DNA from: Bog-257 sp963846715
GTDB taxonomy: Bacteria; Acidobacteriota; Terriglobia; Terriglobales; Acidobacteriaceae
NCBI GenBank assembly: GCA_963846715.1
Contig: CAWJXA010000002.1
Location: 310,001 to 374,000 of the forward strand
Direction of reading: 5' to 3'
Length of the DNA: 64,000 nucleotides
The position numbers and the translations under genes are program-made. The notes under the pieces are model-generated. The model saw nothing but the letters and a program-made list of their open reading frames with translations, did not search any database and was not told where the DNA came from. Below, one piece after another: positions 9,655 through 19,969 of the stretch. Position 1 is the stretch's first letter. Each line of letters starts with the position of its first letter.

Positions 9655-10257
9655 ATGCGCAATGCTTTTCTGGGCCTGCTGCTTTGTGCTGCTCTGGTCT
9701 GCACACCGTTTGCCTTCGCCGACGACGGTCCCGACATGCCTCTGTCCGTGACGCGGCAGTTCCCTTCGCGAGGAACCATTCAGATGCAACTAACTGGTGG
9801 CGACTATTCCGTCCGCTGCGCCCGCATGGACCAGATTCATGTGAGCGCAAGAACGGACTATCCCTACAACCAGAAACGCTTGCGAGCTGAGGTTGAGATT
9901 CACGGAACCCAAGCCAGCATCACCACCGGTGGTCCGCATAACAACACTCACTTCACCATAGAGGTTCCGTGTCACACCAACTTGCTGATCCGTTTGCAAG
10001 CCGGCGATATCCAGGTCGAGAAGATTGAAGGAGACTTAGACATTGCGAGCCATGCCGGAGACGTAAATGTAGAAGTTGAGCCTGCCAAGGATTACCGGTC
10101 GGTGGATGCATCGGTCTACGCCGGTGACCTGAATGCTCCCGCCTTCGGTGCCAGCAGCGGCGGCTTGTTCCGCTCGCTACACTGGACCGGGTCAGGTGCG
10201 TACAAGCTGCGGGCGCATTTGGGAGCAGGCGACTTGAATTTGGAGTCGGCGAAATAA
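9655..10257 (+). CDS. DUF4097-like exported beta-repeat protein
   Basis: A 200-residue protein with a signal peptide (LGLLLCAALVCTPFAFADD). The mature part has the short repeating beta-strand pattern of the DUF4097 adhesin-like fold: VHVSA-type strands, LLIRLQAGDIQVEKIEGDLDI, HAGDVNVEV, YAGDLNA and LGAGDLNLES. A GGAGGGACATCC ribosome site precedes the ATG. No enzymatic motif is present. Role unknown; envelope location expected. It converges with bacterioferritin, with only 10 nt between the stops. Confidence 0.7.
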   Translation: MRNAFLGLLLCAALVCTPFAFADDGPDMPLSVTRQFPSRGTIQMQLTGGDYSVRCARMDQIHVSARTDYPYNQKRLRAEVEIHGTQASITTGGPHNNTHFTIEVPCHTNLLIRLQAGDIQVEKIEGDLDIASHAGDVNVEVEPAKDYRSVDASVYAGDLNAPAFGASSGGLFRSLHWTGSGAYKLRAHLGAGDLNLESAK

Positions 10258-10267
10258 ACTCGCCTGT

Positions 10268-10744
10268 CTATTTCGTAGTCTGGAGCTGCTGGGCTAGATA
10301 CGGCCCAATTCCCATCTCCTTGATCGAATGGAGTTGCGCTTCCAGGAAGTCCGCGTGGCCTTCTTCGTCCTGGATCATGCGCTCGAAGAGGTCTTTGGTT
10401 CCCGCGTCACCGGCTTCGCGGCAGATGGTTGCGGCCGCATTGTATTGCTTCACGGCATCGGCCTCGTCGTGATAATCAAGTTGCAGTTGCTGCTCAACGG
10501 TGGCGCCGACCTTGGGCGTCAGCGGGATGTTGATGGCCGGTGTTCCATCGAGAAAGATGATGCGCTCGATCAGCCCTTCGGCATGGTGCATTTCTTTGAT
10601 GGCCCGTGCTTTGGTCAGCCCGGCCAGACGGTGATAGCCCCAGCTCTCGCACATTTCCGCTTGCACCATATATTGGGCAATGGCCGTAAGCTCCGCGCTC
10701 AGGGCCGCATTCAACTGCTCGATGACCTTCTTGTCGCCTCGCAT
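10268..10744 (-). CDS. bfr: Bacterioferritin
   Basis: A 158-residue four-helix-bundle iron-storage protein. All canonical ligands fall at the standard numbering: ferroxidase residues E18, E51, H54, E94, E127 and H130, and M52 for inter-subunit haem. It oxidises Fe(II) and stores the mineral in a 24-mer shell in the cytoplasm. The frame is open up to 10780, but the conserved N-terminus begins MRGDKKVIEQL, so I place the start at 10744, with AGGAGCG upstream. No regulatory site such as a Fur box was evident. Confidence 0.95.
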   Translation of the reverse strand: MRGDKKVIEQLNAALSAELTAIAQYMVQAEMCESWGYHRLAGLTKARAIKEMHHAEGLIERIIFLDGTPAINIPLTPKVGATVEQQLQLDYHDEADAVKQYNAAATICREAGDAGTKDLFERMIQDEEGHADFLEAQLHSIKEMGIGPYLAQQLQTTK

Positions 10745-10835
10745 CTTCACGCTCCTGTTCCTCTCCCAGCGTCGCCCCAATTCACCGGAAACTCTGCGAG
10801 ATGCATCACAGCCATGCGTGACAGTGGTGCCGGCA

Positions 10836-13800
10836 CTACTGCGCCACTAGGACTTCCATCTCGTGTTCGATCTGCGATATCTGAATCCCCGGGATTCCGG
10901 CCTTTTGCAACGCGTCGTTAAACTGGCTCAACTCCGCGCTTTTTAACCTCGTCCATGCCGCGATCTGTGCTTTCGCCGCCTCATCGGACTGGTGATATAG
11001 CTCCACCGCTTGCGACGGTATGGTCCGGTTGCTGCCCTCAACCACGCGAAGCGCCGAGGCGAGGCCACTATTGGCGCTCTCCAGTCCCATCGCCGGGGGC
11101 ACAGCAGATGGGCTTCCCTTCTGTATTTTCGCGATCGCACCTTCCGAATCTGTCACTTGCTTGGCCAGTGCCGGCTTGCTGACGAGCTTCGGCTTCACTT
11201 CGTCGAGATGTTTTTTCACTGCGTTGATTTCAGCCAGCGCCCTCCTGCTCTGTTTGACCTCGCCGAAGATCTCCAGTCCCAGGCGGAGTTGCTCATCCAA
11301 CTCAGCCGAAGTTACGGTCGAGCGCGGATCCATTTCGACTTTAAAGTTTTGCGTGAACATATTCCCGTCAACCATAAGTTTTACCTGGTAGATACCCGGA
11401 ACAACCCGTGGGCCGTGCGGGGCTCCGTAACCCTCCTCTTCCTCAATCTCTTCGGGACTTCCTGAGGGGCTCCACCGCAGGTCCCACACCAGCCGGTGCA
11501 TGCCGGCGCTGTTTTCCAGCAGGACAGGTTTAGGAAGCCAGCGCGGCGCAATCGGCAACGGAGGATAGGTTGGTGGTTTCGCTCCACTCACGAAGCGGCG
11601 AACTAACCTCCCATTTGGATCGTAGATCTCCAGCCTTAACTGCTTGGCCGGCGTTTTCAGGTAGTAATCGATCACAGCACCGTCCGGCGGGTTCTTCGCA
11701 GCGGGCTCCTCCGGTGGCAGCGGTGAGCCCAGGAAGACATCGTTGTCTACGCGAATCGTTGTGGCCGGCGCAAAGAGTCGTACGTTCTGATTTTCCGGCT
11801 GGCCGGCTATCTGCCGCAATGGGGTAATGTCGTCGAGAATCCAGAACGCCCGCCCGTGCGTGGCGACGATGAGATCGTCCTCGTGAATATTGATGTCACG
11901 GACGGAAGCGACCGGCAAATTCAATTGCAGCGGTTGCCAGTGGTCGCCATCGTCGAACGAAACGTAGATGCCTAACTCAGTTCCGGCGAACAGCAAGCCT
12001 TTCGTCTTCGTGTCCTCGCGAATGGCATTGACGAACGAATGCTCGCCGATGCCCGCCGCAATGGGATGCCACGTTTTGCCGTAATCCCGGGTGCGATAGA
12101 TGTGCGGACTCTGGTCCTCGAGCCGATGGCGGTCAACCGCCATGTAGGCTACGGCGGGATCGAAGCCCGACGCCTCGATCATGGCGATCTTGCTCCAGTC
12201 GCCCAAGCCGTTCGGAGTGACGTTCTGCCATGTCTTGCCGCCATCGAGCGTGAGATGGACCAGCCCGGTATCGCTGCCGGCCCATATCTGATCAGCTTTC
12301 ACGGGCGACGGCGCGATGCTATAGACCACTCCAAATCCCCGTTCCTTCGCGTTCTGCACGGTGGTAGGCCCGGTGGGCTTTTCGGCGGAGGCGTCGGGCG
12401 CGGCACCGGTCAGGTCGGGGCTGATCTTGTCCCAATGCAGGCCGCCGTCTGTGGTCTTCATCACGTACTGCGTCCCCAGATAAAGCGCGTTCTTCTCAAC
12501 CGGCGAGAACACGAGCATCGGCGTCCAGGGGTCGCGATATTTACGCTCGTTAATTTCGCTGCCAAAATTCGAGGACGGCCATGGGGTGATGTCCTGGCTT
12601 AAGGAGGTGCGGCGGTCCCATCGCACCACGCTGCCATAAACGCCCGTGGCGTACAGGATGTTGGAATCGCTGGGATCGGGCGCCAGCCATCCACTTTCCC
12701 CACCGCCCACCATGAACCAGTCGCGCGCTGTGATCGTGGCATGGTCGGTCCGGCTTGCCACCGCCGCGCTACCGCTGTCCTGCTGCGCGCCGTATACGTG
12801 GTAGGGAAATTCGTTGTCGGTGATGACGTGATAGAACTGCCCGATCGGCTGGTTGAACCAGGAAGACCACGTCTTGCCGTCGTTAAGGCTGATGGATGTT
12901 CCCTGGTCGACGCCGATAATCATGCGAGCCGAGTTCTTGGGATCGACCCAGACTTGGTGGTAGTCGTCTCCGCCGGGAGCGCCGCGCACAATTGATATTG
13001 TCTTGCCGCCATCCTCCGAGCGATAGAGCGCAACGTTCGGAATGTAGATTACGTCCGGATTGTTGGGATCAACCGTAATCTGGCTGAAGTACCACGCTCG
13101 ACTGGTGAGCCGTGCATCGCTGTTGGCGAGCGTCCACGTATCGCCGCCGTCGTCAGAGCGATAAAGCCCGGACTTCTTGCCTGCATCCAGCACCACATAC
13201 ACGCGCTTGCCGTCGGGCGCCACGGCCACAGCTACCCGTCCCCAATCGCCATCGGGCAAACCGCGGCCGGTGAGCTGCGTCCAGGTTGCGCCGCTGTCGG
13301 TCGAGCGGTACAGGCCGCCTCCCGGCCCCTGCAGCGGCGCATAGGTGCTCCACGGCGGACGATGTGCGTTCCAGGTGCCGGCAAACAAAATGTTTGGGGC
13401 GGCCGTCGCCATGGCGAGATCGGAAACTCCGATGCTCGGCCCCTTATCGAGCACATGGGCCCAGGTGTTTCCTCCATCGGTCGATTTGTAGACGCCGCGC
13501 TCATCGTTGGGGCCATAGGCGTGACCCAGCGCGCCGACATAGACGATATCGGCGTCGTGGGGATCGACCACAATACGACTGATTTGGCGGGAATCACGCA
13601 GACCGATGTTCTTCCAGGTCGCCCCACCATCCCGCGACCTGTACACGCCATCGCCCGAGGAGAGATCGGCGCGGATGTCCGACTCGCCGGTACCGGCGTA
13701 AATAACTTTCGAATTGGACGGCGCAATAGCCAGCGCTCCGATCGAAGCGATGGGTTGCTGATCGAAGATCGGCGTCCAAGTCACGCCGGCGTCAGTCGTC

Positions 13801-14021
13801 TTCCAGATGCCGCCGCCGACCGAGCCGAAATAGAAACTCGCCCCGTCACCGGGCACACCGGCAACAGCTACCACGCGCCCCCCGCGGAATGGGCCAATCA
13901 TTCTCCATTGCAGGCCGCCGAAAAGGTCGGGAGAAATGGACTGAGCACTAATGGAGAAGTTCTGGAAACAAACGGCTAGAAGAAACAGTAACTGACAGCA
14001 ACGTCGAGCGCTGAGCTTCAA
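10836..14021 (-). CDS. Large exported sortilin/VPS10-like BNR-repeat protein (paralogue 1)
   Basis: A 1061-residue protein with a signal peptide (LLFLLAVCFQNFSISAQS). It begins with the family signature WRMIGPFRGGRVVAVAGVP and has many Asp-box/BNR units S-x-D-x-G-x-T-W (SRDGGATWKN, STDGGNTWAH, STDSGATWTQ, SDDGGDTWTL, RDYGKTWHP), predicting tandem beta-propellers. The last roughly 250 residues are an Ig-like plus helical C-terminal region. These proteins resemble the sortilin N-terminal domain and are often misnamed glycosyl hydrolases; function is unknown, location extracellular or periplasmic. It is divergent from the paralogue starting near 14346 and shares an 80-320 bp promoter region with it. 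Confidence 0.85.
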   Translation of the reverse strand: MKLSARRCCQLLFLLAVCFQNFSISAQSISPDLFGGLQWRMIGPFRGGRVVAVAGVPGDGASFYFGSVGGGIWKTTDAGVTWTPIFDQQPIASIGALAIAPSNSKVIYAGTGESDIRADLSSGDGVYRSRDGGATWKNIGLRDSRQISRIVVDPHDADIVYVGALGHAYGPNDERGVYKSTDGGNTWAHVLDKGPSIGVSDLAMATAAPNILFAGTWNAHRPPWSTYAPLQGPGGGLYRSTDSGATWTQLTGRGLPDGDWGRVAVAVAPDGKRVYVVLDAGKKSGLYRSDDGGDTWTLANSDARLTSRAWYFSQITVDPNNPDVIYIPNVALYRSEDGGKTISIVRGAPGGDDYHQVWVDPKNSARMIIGVDQGTSISLNDGKTWSSWFNQPIGQFYHVITDNEFPYHVYGAQQDSGSAAVASRTDHATITARDWFMVGGGESGWLAPDPSDSNILYATGVYGSVVRWDRRTSLSQDITPWPSSNFGSEINERKYRDPWTPMLVFSPVEKNALYLGTQYVMKTTDGGLHWDKISPDLTGAAPDASAEKPTGPTTVQNAKERGFGVVYSIAPSPVKADQIWAGSDTGLVHLTLDGGKTWQNVTPNGLGDWSKIAMIEASGFDPAVAYMAVDRHRLEDQSPHIYRTRDYGKTWHPIAAGIGEHSFVNAIREDTKTKGLLFAGTELGIYVSFDDGDHWQPLQLNLPVASVRDINIHEDDLIVATHGRAFWILDDITPLRQIAGQPENQNVRLFAPATTIRVDNDVFLGSPLPPEEPAAKNPPDGAVIDYYLKTPAKQLRLEIYDPNGRLVRRFVSGAKPPTYPPLPIAPRWLPKPVLLENSAGMHRLVWDLRWSPSGSPEEIEEEEGYGAPHGPRVVPGIYQVKLMVDGNMFTQNFKVEMDPRSTVTSAELDEQLRLGLEIFGEVKQSRRALAEINAVKKHLDEVKPKLVSKPALAKQVTDSEGAIAKIQKGSPSAVPPAMGLESANSGLASALRVVEGSNRTIPSQAVELYHQSDEAAKAQIAAWTRLKSAELSQFNDALQKAGIPGIQISQIEHEMEVLVAQ

Positions 14022-14145
14022 ATGAGAATCCTCTGCCCCTGCAAAGATACGTCCAAATAGATTACACTTTCGCGGTGCCTGGATATTGATGGTGATTAAT
14101 TAATGAAGCGAAACCCGCTCGCAGTTATTTTCTTCAGTGGTGTCC

Positions 14146-14355
14146 CAGTTTCAATTGTGAGAAGACGATTTAAGGTAGAGCGGGCCTTTCAGGCCCGCGT
14201 CCGAAGCGCGACGAGAATTCGAATGCCTTCAGGCGCGGCACAAACCCGTTCCTATGCCGTCCCTCCGGGCCTCCGCCTCGAAGAGGAAAACCTCGACGCG
14301 GACCTCAAGGTCCGCTCTACCGAAATTCACCTATCAAAATTCAAATTGAGACGCT
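14146..14355. repeat. MITE-like repeat (family B, copy 1), overlapping a gene start
   Basis: About 210 bp that recurs in the same orientation at 30404-30612. The two ends form an imperfect inverted repeat of about 40 bp; both ends contain GGTAGAGCGG. Internal palindromes include GCGGGCCTTTCAGGCCCGC. This copy has no stop in the frame of the downstream sortilin paralogue, so it artificially lengthens that ORF back to 14103. Its last bases (AATTCAAATTGAGAC) supply the likely TTG start codon of that gene. Confidence 0.7.
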
Positions 14356-17300
14356 ACGTTTTCTCCCTCCTGCTGGCAATCCTTAGCTTTACTCCCGCGG
14401 CTCCAAGTCAACAGATTGATAAAGGGCTTTTGAGCGAATTACGCTGGCGAAACGTCGGGCCTTTCCGTGGAGGCCGTACCCGTGCCGTCTCCGGCGTGCC
14501 CGGCCAGCCCAATGTCTTCTACATCGGCGCGGTGAACGGAGGGATATGGAAGACCACGGATTTCGGTCGCACGTGGACGCCGATCTTCGATCGTGAGGCC
14601 ACCGGTTCCATCGGGGCCCTCGAGGTTGCGCCTTCCGATCCCAACATCATCTACGTCGCCAGCGGTGAAGGTCTGCATCGCCCCGACCTGTCGGTTGGGG
14701 ATGGCATCTACAAGTCCACCGATGGCGGCGCGACCTGGACTCATCTTGGATTGCGCGAAGGTCAACAGATCTCGCAGATGGCGATTGACCCACACGATGC
14801 CAACAGGCTATTCGTTGCGGTCGCGGGTCATCCTTATGGGCCGAATCCCGAACGCGGTATTTACCGTTCGACCGACGGCGGGCAAAGCTTTCAGAAGGTC
14901 CTCTACAAAGACGAAAACATCGGCGCCGGCGACGTGAAGATTGACCCATCGGACCCAGATATTATCTATGCCACATTGTGGGAGGCTCGCGAGGGACCTT
15001 GGGAGAACGGCGAATTTAGTGGCACCGGCGGGGGCATCTTCAAATCAACCGATGGCGGCCAGACCTGGCGCCCTCTCGCGGGAGGACTGCCCGACGGCAT
15101 CGTGCAAGCCTATGTCGCCATCGCGCACAGCGATCCTAAGCGTCTCTTCGCTTCCGTCGCCACCAAGGATAAGGTCGATCTTTATCGCTCCAGCGACGGC
15201 GGGGGAAGCTGGACGATCGCCACTACCGACGCACGCCCCAAGAACCGCATCGGCGGCGGCGACTTGCCGGTTCCGGCCATCGATCCGAAAAATCCCGACG
15301 TGGTTTACATAACCAGCACCGTCACCTGGAAGTCCGCCGACGGCGGCAAAACCTGGATGGGCTTTCGTGGCGCTCCCGGAGGCGATGATTACCAGAACAT
15401 TTGGATCAATCCCAACGACCCCAACACCATCATTCTTACCAGCGACCAGGGCGCCATCGTTACCGTGAACGGCGGGCAGACGTGGGGTTCCTGGTATAAC
15501 CAGCCCACGGCACAGCTCTATCACGTAAACGCCGACAATGCTTTTCCGTATCGCCTGTGCAGCGGGCAGCAAGAAAGCGGCTCGGTCTGCATCTCCAGTC
15601 GCGGCAATGACGGCGAGATCACCTTTCGCGATTGGCATCCGGTGGCGGCGGAAGAGTACGGCTACGTCGTGCCCGATCCGCTCGATCCTGATATTGTTTT
15701 CGGCGGCAAACTGACGCGCTACGACCGGCGTACGACCCAAGGGCAAAACGTGATGCCGGAAGCGATACCCGGTCCGGACTTCCGCGTGATCAGGACCGAA
15801 CCAATCGTCTTTTCGCCGCTCGATCCCCATCTCCTCTACTTCGCCTCGAATACTTTGTGGAGCACTCGCGACGGCGGACAAAACTGGAAGCAGATCAGTC
15901 CTGACCTCACACGTAAGACTTGGGAAGTGCCCGCAACCGTCGGCGTGTTTCGCAACGATCCATCGGCCCAGCCGAAGCAGCGCGGAGTCATCTACGCGGT
16001 CGCGCCCTCGTCACTCGACATCAACCGCATCTGGTCGGGTACAGACGATGGACTGATCTGGCTGACCACCGACGGTGGAGCACATTGGGACAACCTCACG
16101 CCGCCGGAGCTGTCGGCATGGCAGAAGGTGTCGGTCCTCGAAGCCAGCCATTTCGAAGCGCAGACCGCATACGCAGCCATCAATACTCTGCGTCTCGATG
16201 ATCTGCGGCCGCACATCTATCGCACGCGCGATTCGGGCAAGACGTGGACTGAAATTACCCGTGGCATTCCGGAAAACGAGAACGTAAACGCGGTGCGGGA
16301 AGATCCCAAACGTAAGGGCCTATTGTTTGCGGGCACCGAACGAGCGGTTTATGTTTCTTTCGATGCTGGCGACCACTGGCAATCGTTGCGGCTTAACATG
16401 CCGGCGACGTCGGTACGTGATCTGTTGATCAAAGACGATGACCTCGTTGCGGCGACGCATGGCCGAGGCTTCTGGATTCTCGACGACATCACACCGTTGC
16501 GCCAGTTGGACGACAAAGTTGTGGCCGGCAACGCATTCCTATTCGCCCCCGAGCTAGCTTATCGCGTCCGCTGGAATACCAACCCGGATACGCCTCTGCC
16601 GCCCGACGAGCCTGCGGGCCAGAATCCGCCGGATGGCACCATCTTCAACTATTACTTGAAGTCGGCTGCTGCCGGTCCGGTTACGCTGGAAATTCTCGAT
16701 AGTTCGGGTGCGCTGGTACGACGGTATTCGAGCTCCGACCCAGCTCCGCCGCCCGACCCTGAGCTACCCATTCCGGCTTATTGGCTGCGGCCGCCGCAAA
16801 CCATCTCCACCGCTGCGGGTCTGCATCGATTTGTTTGGGACACTCACTACCCACCCGTGCCGGGAGCGAAGCCCGAATATCCCATTTCCGCCGTCCCTTT
16901 CAACACTGTCGCCGCCGCAACGTCGCCATGGGTCATGCCCGGTAAATACACCGTCGTTTTAACAGTTGACGGACAGCGATACACGCAGCCTCTGACCATC
17001 GCAATGGACCCTCGCGTCAAGACCTCGACTGCAGGCCTGCAGCAGCAGTTTGATTTGTCGAAGCAGATCTATGACGATTTGCTCATCCTGCAACCAGTGA
17101 TTGACAAGGCTGCGGCAACTCTCACCAAGCTGAAGGCTATGCGCGAAAAGGCCACCGGCCCGGAGGCCGCCAACCTCGACGACGCCATCCAGGAACTGGA
17201 GTCGCTGCAAGGAGGCGAGGGACGCCGTCGCAGACGAGGGGCCGCAAACTGAGACACTCTCTGGGGTACACACATCGCTTACGGAAATGTTTTCCGTCTT

Positions 17301-17436
17301 ACAGGATGTGGATGCTGCGCCCACAACGCAAGCGGCACAAGCCGTCCCCAAATTGCACCAGTCGACGATGGACCTGGTGCAGCGCTGGCAGGATTTCGTC
17401 AGCCAACAACTGACGTCGCCTCAGATGCAGCCCTGA
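14346..17436 (+). CDS. Large exported sortilin/VPS10-like BNR-repeat protein (paralogue 2), C-terminal frameshift
   Basis: Paralogue of the 10836-14021 protein: WRNVGPFRGGRTRAVSGVP near the N-terminus and many S-T-DGG-x-T/S-W Asp boxes. The frame is open from 14103, but its first 81 codons lie in a repeat element; a proper leader (RRYVFSLLLAILSFTPAAPS) starts at the TTG at 14346. The uninterrupted frame stops at 17252 with GRRRRRGAAN. Skipping one base near 17220 (GAGGGAC) continues as DAVADEGPQTETLSGVHTSL and ends at 17436, restoring a helical tail like that of other members. The result is about 1029 residues versus 1061 in the paralogue. I regard 17436 as the true end. Function unknown. Confidence 0.75.
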
Positions 17437-17439
17437 TGG

Positions 17440-17730
17440 CTATCCCGCCAGGAGCGCTTTGGTGATTTCGCGCCACTCGTGTTCGAGCGAGGTCTGCGGA
17501 AACTCCTTGCCGGCGCGGTGATACCAATACTGCGCGTTGGAGGTATCACCTTCCTTGCGATGAAGGTAAGCGTGCACCCATGCACCACGGACACCCTCGT
17601 CCTGCTGAGCAGATTCGTGCGCCGTCTTCCAATCGCCTTTGGCATCCCACCATAATGCCGTGAGAGCGTAATCCAGCGATCGTGATGGCCCGTCACGTTG
17701 CAACGATTCGCGGAAATCATCGAAGTTCAT
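17440..17730 (-). CDS. Conserved small cytosolic protein of unknown function
   Basis: A 96-residue protein rich in Trp, His and Tyr: LTALWWDAKGDWKTAHE, GAWVHAYLHRKEGD, NAQYWYHRAGKEFP. I recognise this as a conserved hypothetical family seen in several phyla (ALWWxAKGDWxxAHxxxQ...WVHAYLHRxEGD), with no known function. No signal peptide. It converges with the sortilin paralogue, with 3 nt between its end and the reconstructed stop of that gene. Start at the ATG in MNFDDFRESLQ. Confidence 0.75.
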   Translation of the reverse strand: MNFDDFRESLQRDGPSRSLDYALTALWWDAKGDWKTAHESAQQDEGVRGAWVHAYLHRKEGDTSNAQYWYHRAGKEFPQTSLEHEWREITKALLAG

Positions 17731-17870
17731 ATTCGCGTCCGTAAAACACCTCCGGCGAAAACAATCTCACGCTTACCGTAATCCTGCGCATTTCTGGCGC
17801 CGCGTCAGTACAAACTCTCCGATCCTCGCCGCATCCAAGTAAACGTAGAGAGTAATTATAGGAGACAAAA

Positions 17871-18326
17871 ATGTCAGACCAAAAACACGCGATCGATGCA
17901 CTGGAAGATTTAATGGAAGTAGCCCGCGACGGGCAGAACGGCTACCGTGACGGCGCCGAACATGCCAAGGATCCGCAGCTGCGCAGGTTTCTGGAATCCG
18001 TGAGCTTGGCGCGGGCGAAGTTTGCCGGCGATTTGGAAAGCTACGCCGTGCGGCTGGGCAAAGCGGATGTTGATCGCTCTGGCAGCACCTTGGGTGCGAT
18101 TCATCGCGGGTGGACGGAGCTCAAAGCCAATCTTGGTGGTGGCGACGATGCCATCTTGTCCTCCATGGAGACTGGCGATAGTTATGCGAAGGACCATTAC
18201 GAGAAGTACATCCATGACAACAAACTTCCCGACGACCTGCTCGAGATCATACGAAACCAGGCACAGACAGTTGTCGGAACCCTGGAACGCATTCGCGCGA
18301 TGCGGGAAGAGCGCAAAGCGGCGTAA
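17871..18326 (+). CDS. PA2169-type four-helix-bundle protein (DUF2383)
   Basis: A 151-residue helical protein: DALEDLMEVARDGQNGYRDGAEHAKDPQL, then LGAIHRGWTELKANLGGGDD and a helix with the HYEKYIHDNKLP motif. This matches the PA2169 / DUF2383 ferritin-like bundle family, often induced in general stress, function unknown. A TAGGAGACAAAA ribosome site precedes the ATG. The upstream sequence TAATTATAGG may carry the promoter. It converges with the transhydrogenase gene. Confidence 0.8.
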   Translation: MSDQKHAIDALEDLMEVARDGQNGYRDGAEHAKDPQLRRFLESVSLARAKFAGDLESYAVRLGKADVDRSGSTLGAIHRGWTELKANLGGGDDAILSSMETGDSYAKDHYEKYIHDNKLPDDLLEIIRNQAQTVVGTLERIRAMREERKAA

Positions 18327-18392
18327 GGAGGTCTGACTGAGGGCACGCGGATCGGTTTCAGACCTTGATCCGCGTTGTCCTTGCCAAATCAA

Positions 18393-19800
18393 CTACAGCT
18401 TGTTCAGGCCATCGAGCGCTGCCACCTTGAAAGCTTCCGCCAGGGTGGGATAGTTGAAGACGGTATCCCGGAAATATTCAATGGTCCCGCCTAGAGCCAG
18501 CACCGCCTGCCCGATGTGAACGAATTTCCGACGCTCGGTCACCAATTATGTGCACGCCCAGCAACTTCAGGGTGGCGGGATCAAAGATTAGCTTCAAGAA
18601 CCCTTGATCGTCGCCCAACATCTGCCCTTTCGCCAATTCCGCATAGCGAGCAATGCCGGTTTCATACGGAACCTTGTCGCGCGTCAGTTGCTCTTCGGTC
18701 GCTCCGACCATGGAAATCTCCGGAATGGTGTAAACAGCGTACGGAATCTGATTGGGCGGGATGGTGCCCGGAATACCGAAGATATGACAACTGGCCAGCC
18801 TTCCCTGCTCCATTGAAGTGCTGGCCAGCGCGGGAAAGCCAATGACATCGCCGGCCGCGTAAATGTTCGGGATGGCAGTCCGAAAGTTTTCGTCGACAAC
18901 CAGTTTGCCCCGTCCGTCAGGCACCAGCCCAATGGATTCCAGGTTCAGTTGATCGCTGTTAGCCTGGCGTCCGACGGCGTAAAACAGGGCCCCTCCGTGC
19001 ACCGTTTTTCCACTCTCCAGTTTGGCGAAAACGCGATCACGTTCCGCATCGAAGCCGACGGACACGACTTTCTCGCCCAAGCGAAAGACCATGCCGAGTT
19101 GGCGAAGCTGAAAGCACAGGCTCTCGACCACCTCGCGGTCCACGAAGTCGAGTAGGGTGGCCCGTTGATCGAGGAGCGTAACCTTCACGCCCAGCGCGGC
19201 GAACATGGAGGCATATTCCAATCCGATGATGCCTGCGCCAACCACAATCAATTCACGTGGCAGTTCTTGCAGGTCGTGGACCTGGTCCGAGTCGAAGATG
19301 CGCTTGCCATCAATCGGAATCTCGGCGTCATGCGCGGGCCGAGTGCCGCAAGCGATGACGAAATTCTCGCCCCGCAACATGGTAACGCCATCATCGCTGG
19401 CCACCTCCATGGTGTGCACATCCAAAAAGCGCGCATTGCCCTCAAAAACAGTCACGCGATTGCGGCGGAGTTGCGCCTTGATGACCTCAATCTCACGCGC
19501 CATCACAGCATCGGAGCGGAATACGAGGTCCTGCATGCTGATGTTTTCCTTCAACGCGTAGCCGCGCCCGTAAAAGCTACGTTGTCGCAGCCCGCTGAGA
19601 TAGAGGATGGCTTCGCGAAAGGTCTTGCTGGGGATGGTCCCGGTGTGAACGCAAACGCCGCCGATGGTGCGCTTGCGCTCGATCACAGCCACTTTCTTGC
19701 GCAACTTCGCCGCGCAGATTGCGGCTTTCTGTCCAGCCGGACCGCTGCCGACCACAATCAAATCGTAGGAATTGTTACTGCTGGGAGCTATCGGGGGCAA
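18393..19800 (-). CDS. sthA: Soluble pyridine nucleotide transhydrogenase, frameshifted near C-terminus
   Basis: FAD-dependent NAD(P) transhydrogenase that equilibrates NADPH and NADH in the cytoplasm. Visible motifs: FAD-binding GSGPAG at the N-terminus, IGGVCVHTGTIPSK in place of the two-cysteine redox site of related reductases, the NAD-binding GAGIIGLEYASMFAALG, and the FAD motif YAAGDVIGFPAL. The uninterrupted frame stops at 18478 in EIRSHRAGG. Removing one base in ATTCGTTC (coding strand, about 18522) restores HIGQAVLALGGTIEYF and ends in DGLNKL at 18393. That gives 468 residues, against 466 as I recall for E. coli SthA. Start is TTG at 19800 with AGGAG upstream. Confidence 0.9.
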
Positions 19801-19969
19801 ACGGTGTTCTCCTGACCTGACTATTAGTCGTCGACTGTGACTGGTGCTTTGAAGCTATTCTCAATCTTAATCTTAAGAATCCTATCTTGAGGAAAAGAAG
19901 TGGCAAGGCGAGCTTTTACGCGCCACAATTCATCTACGATTAACAGACCGGCGGTTGAGCAATACGCAG

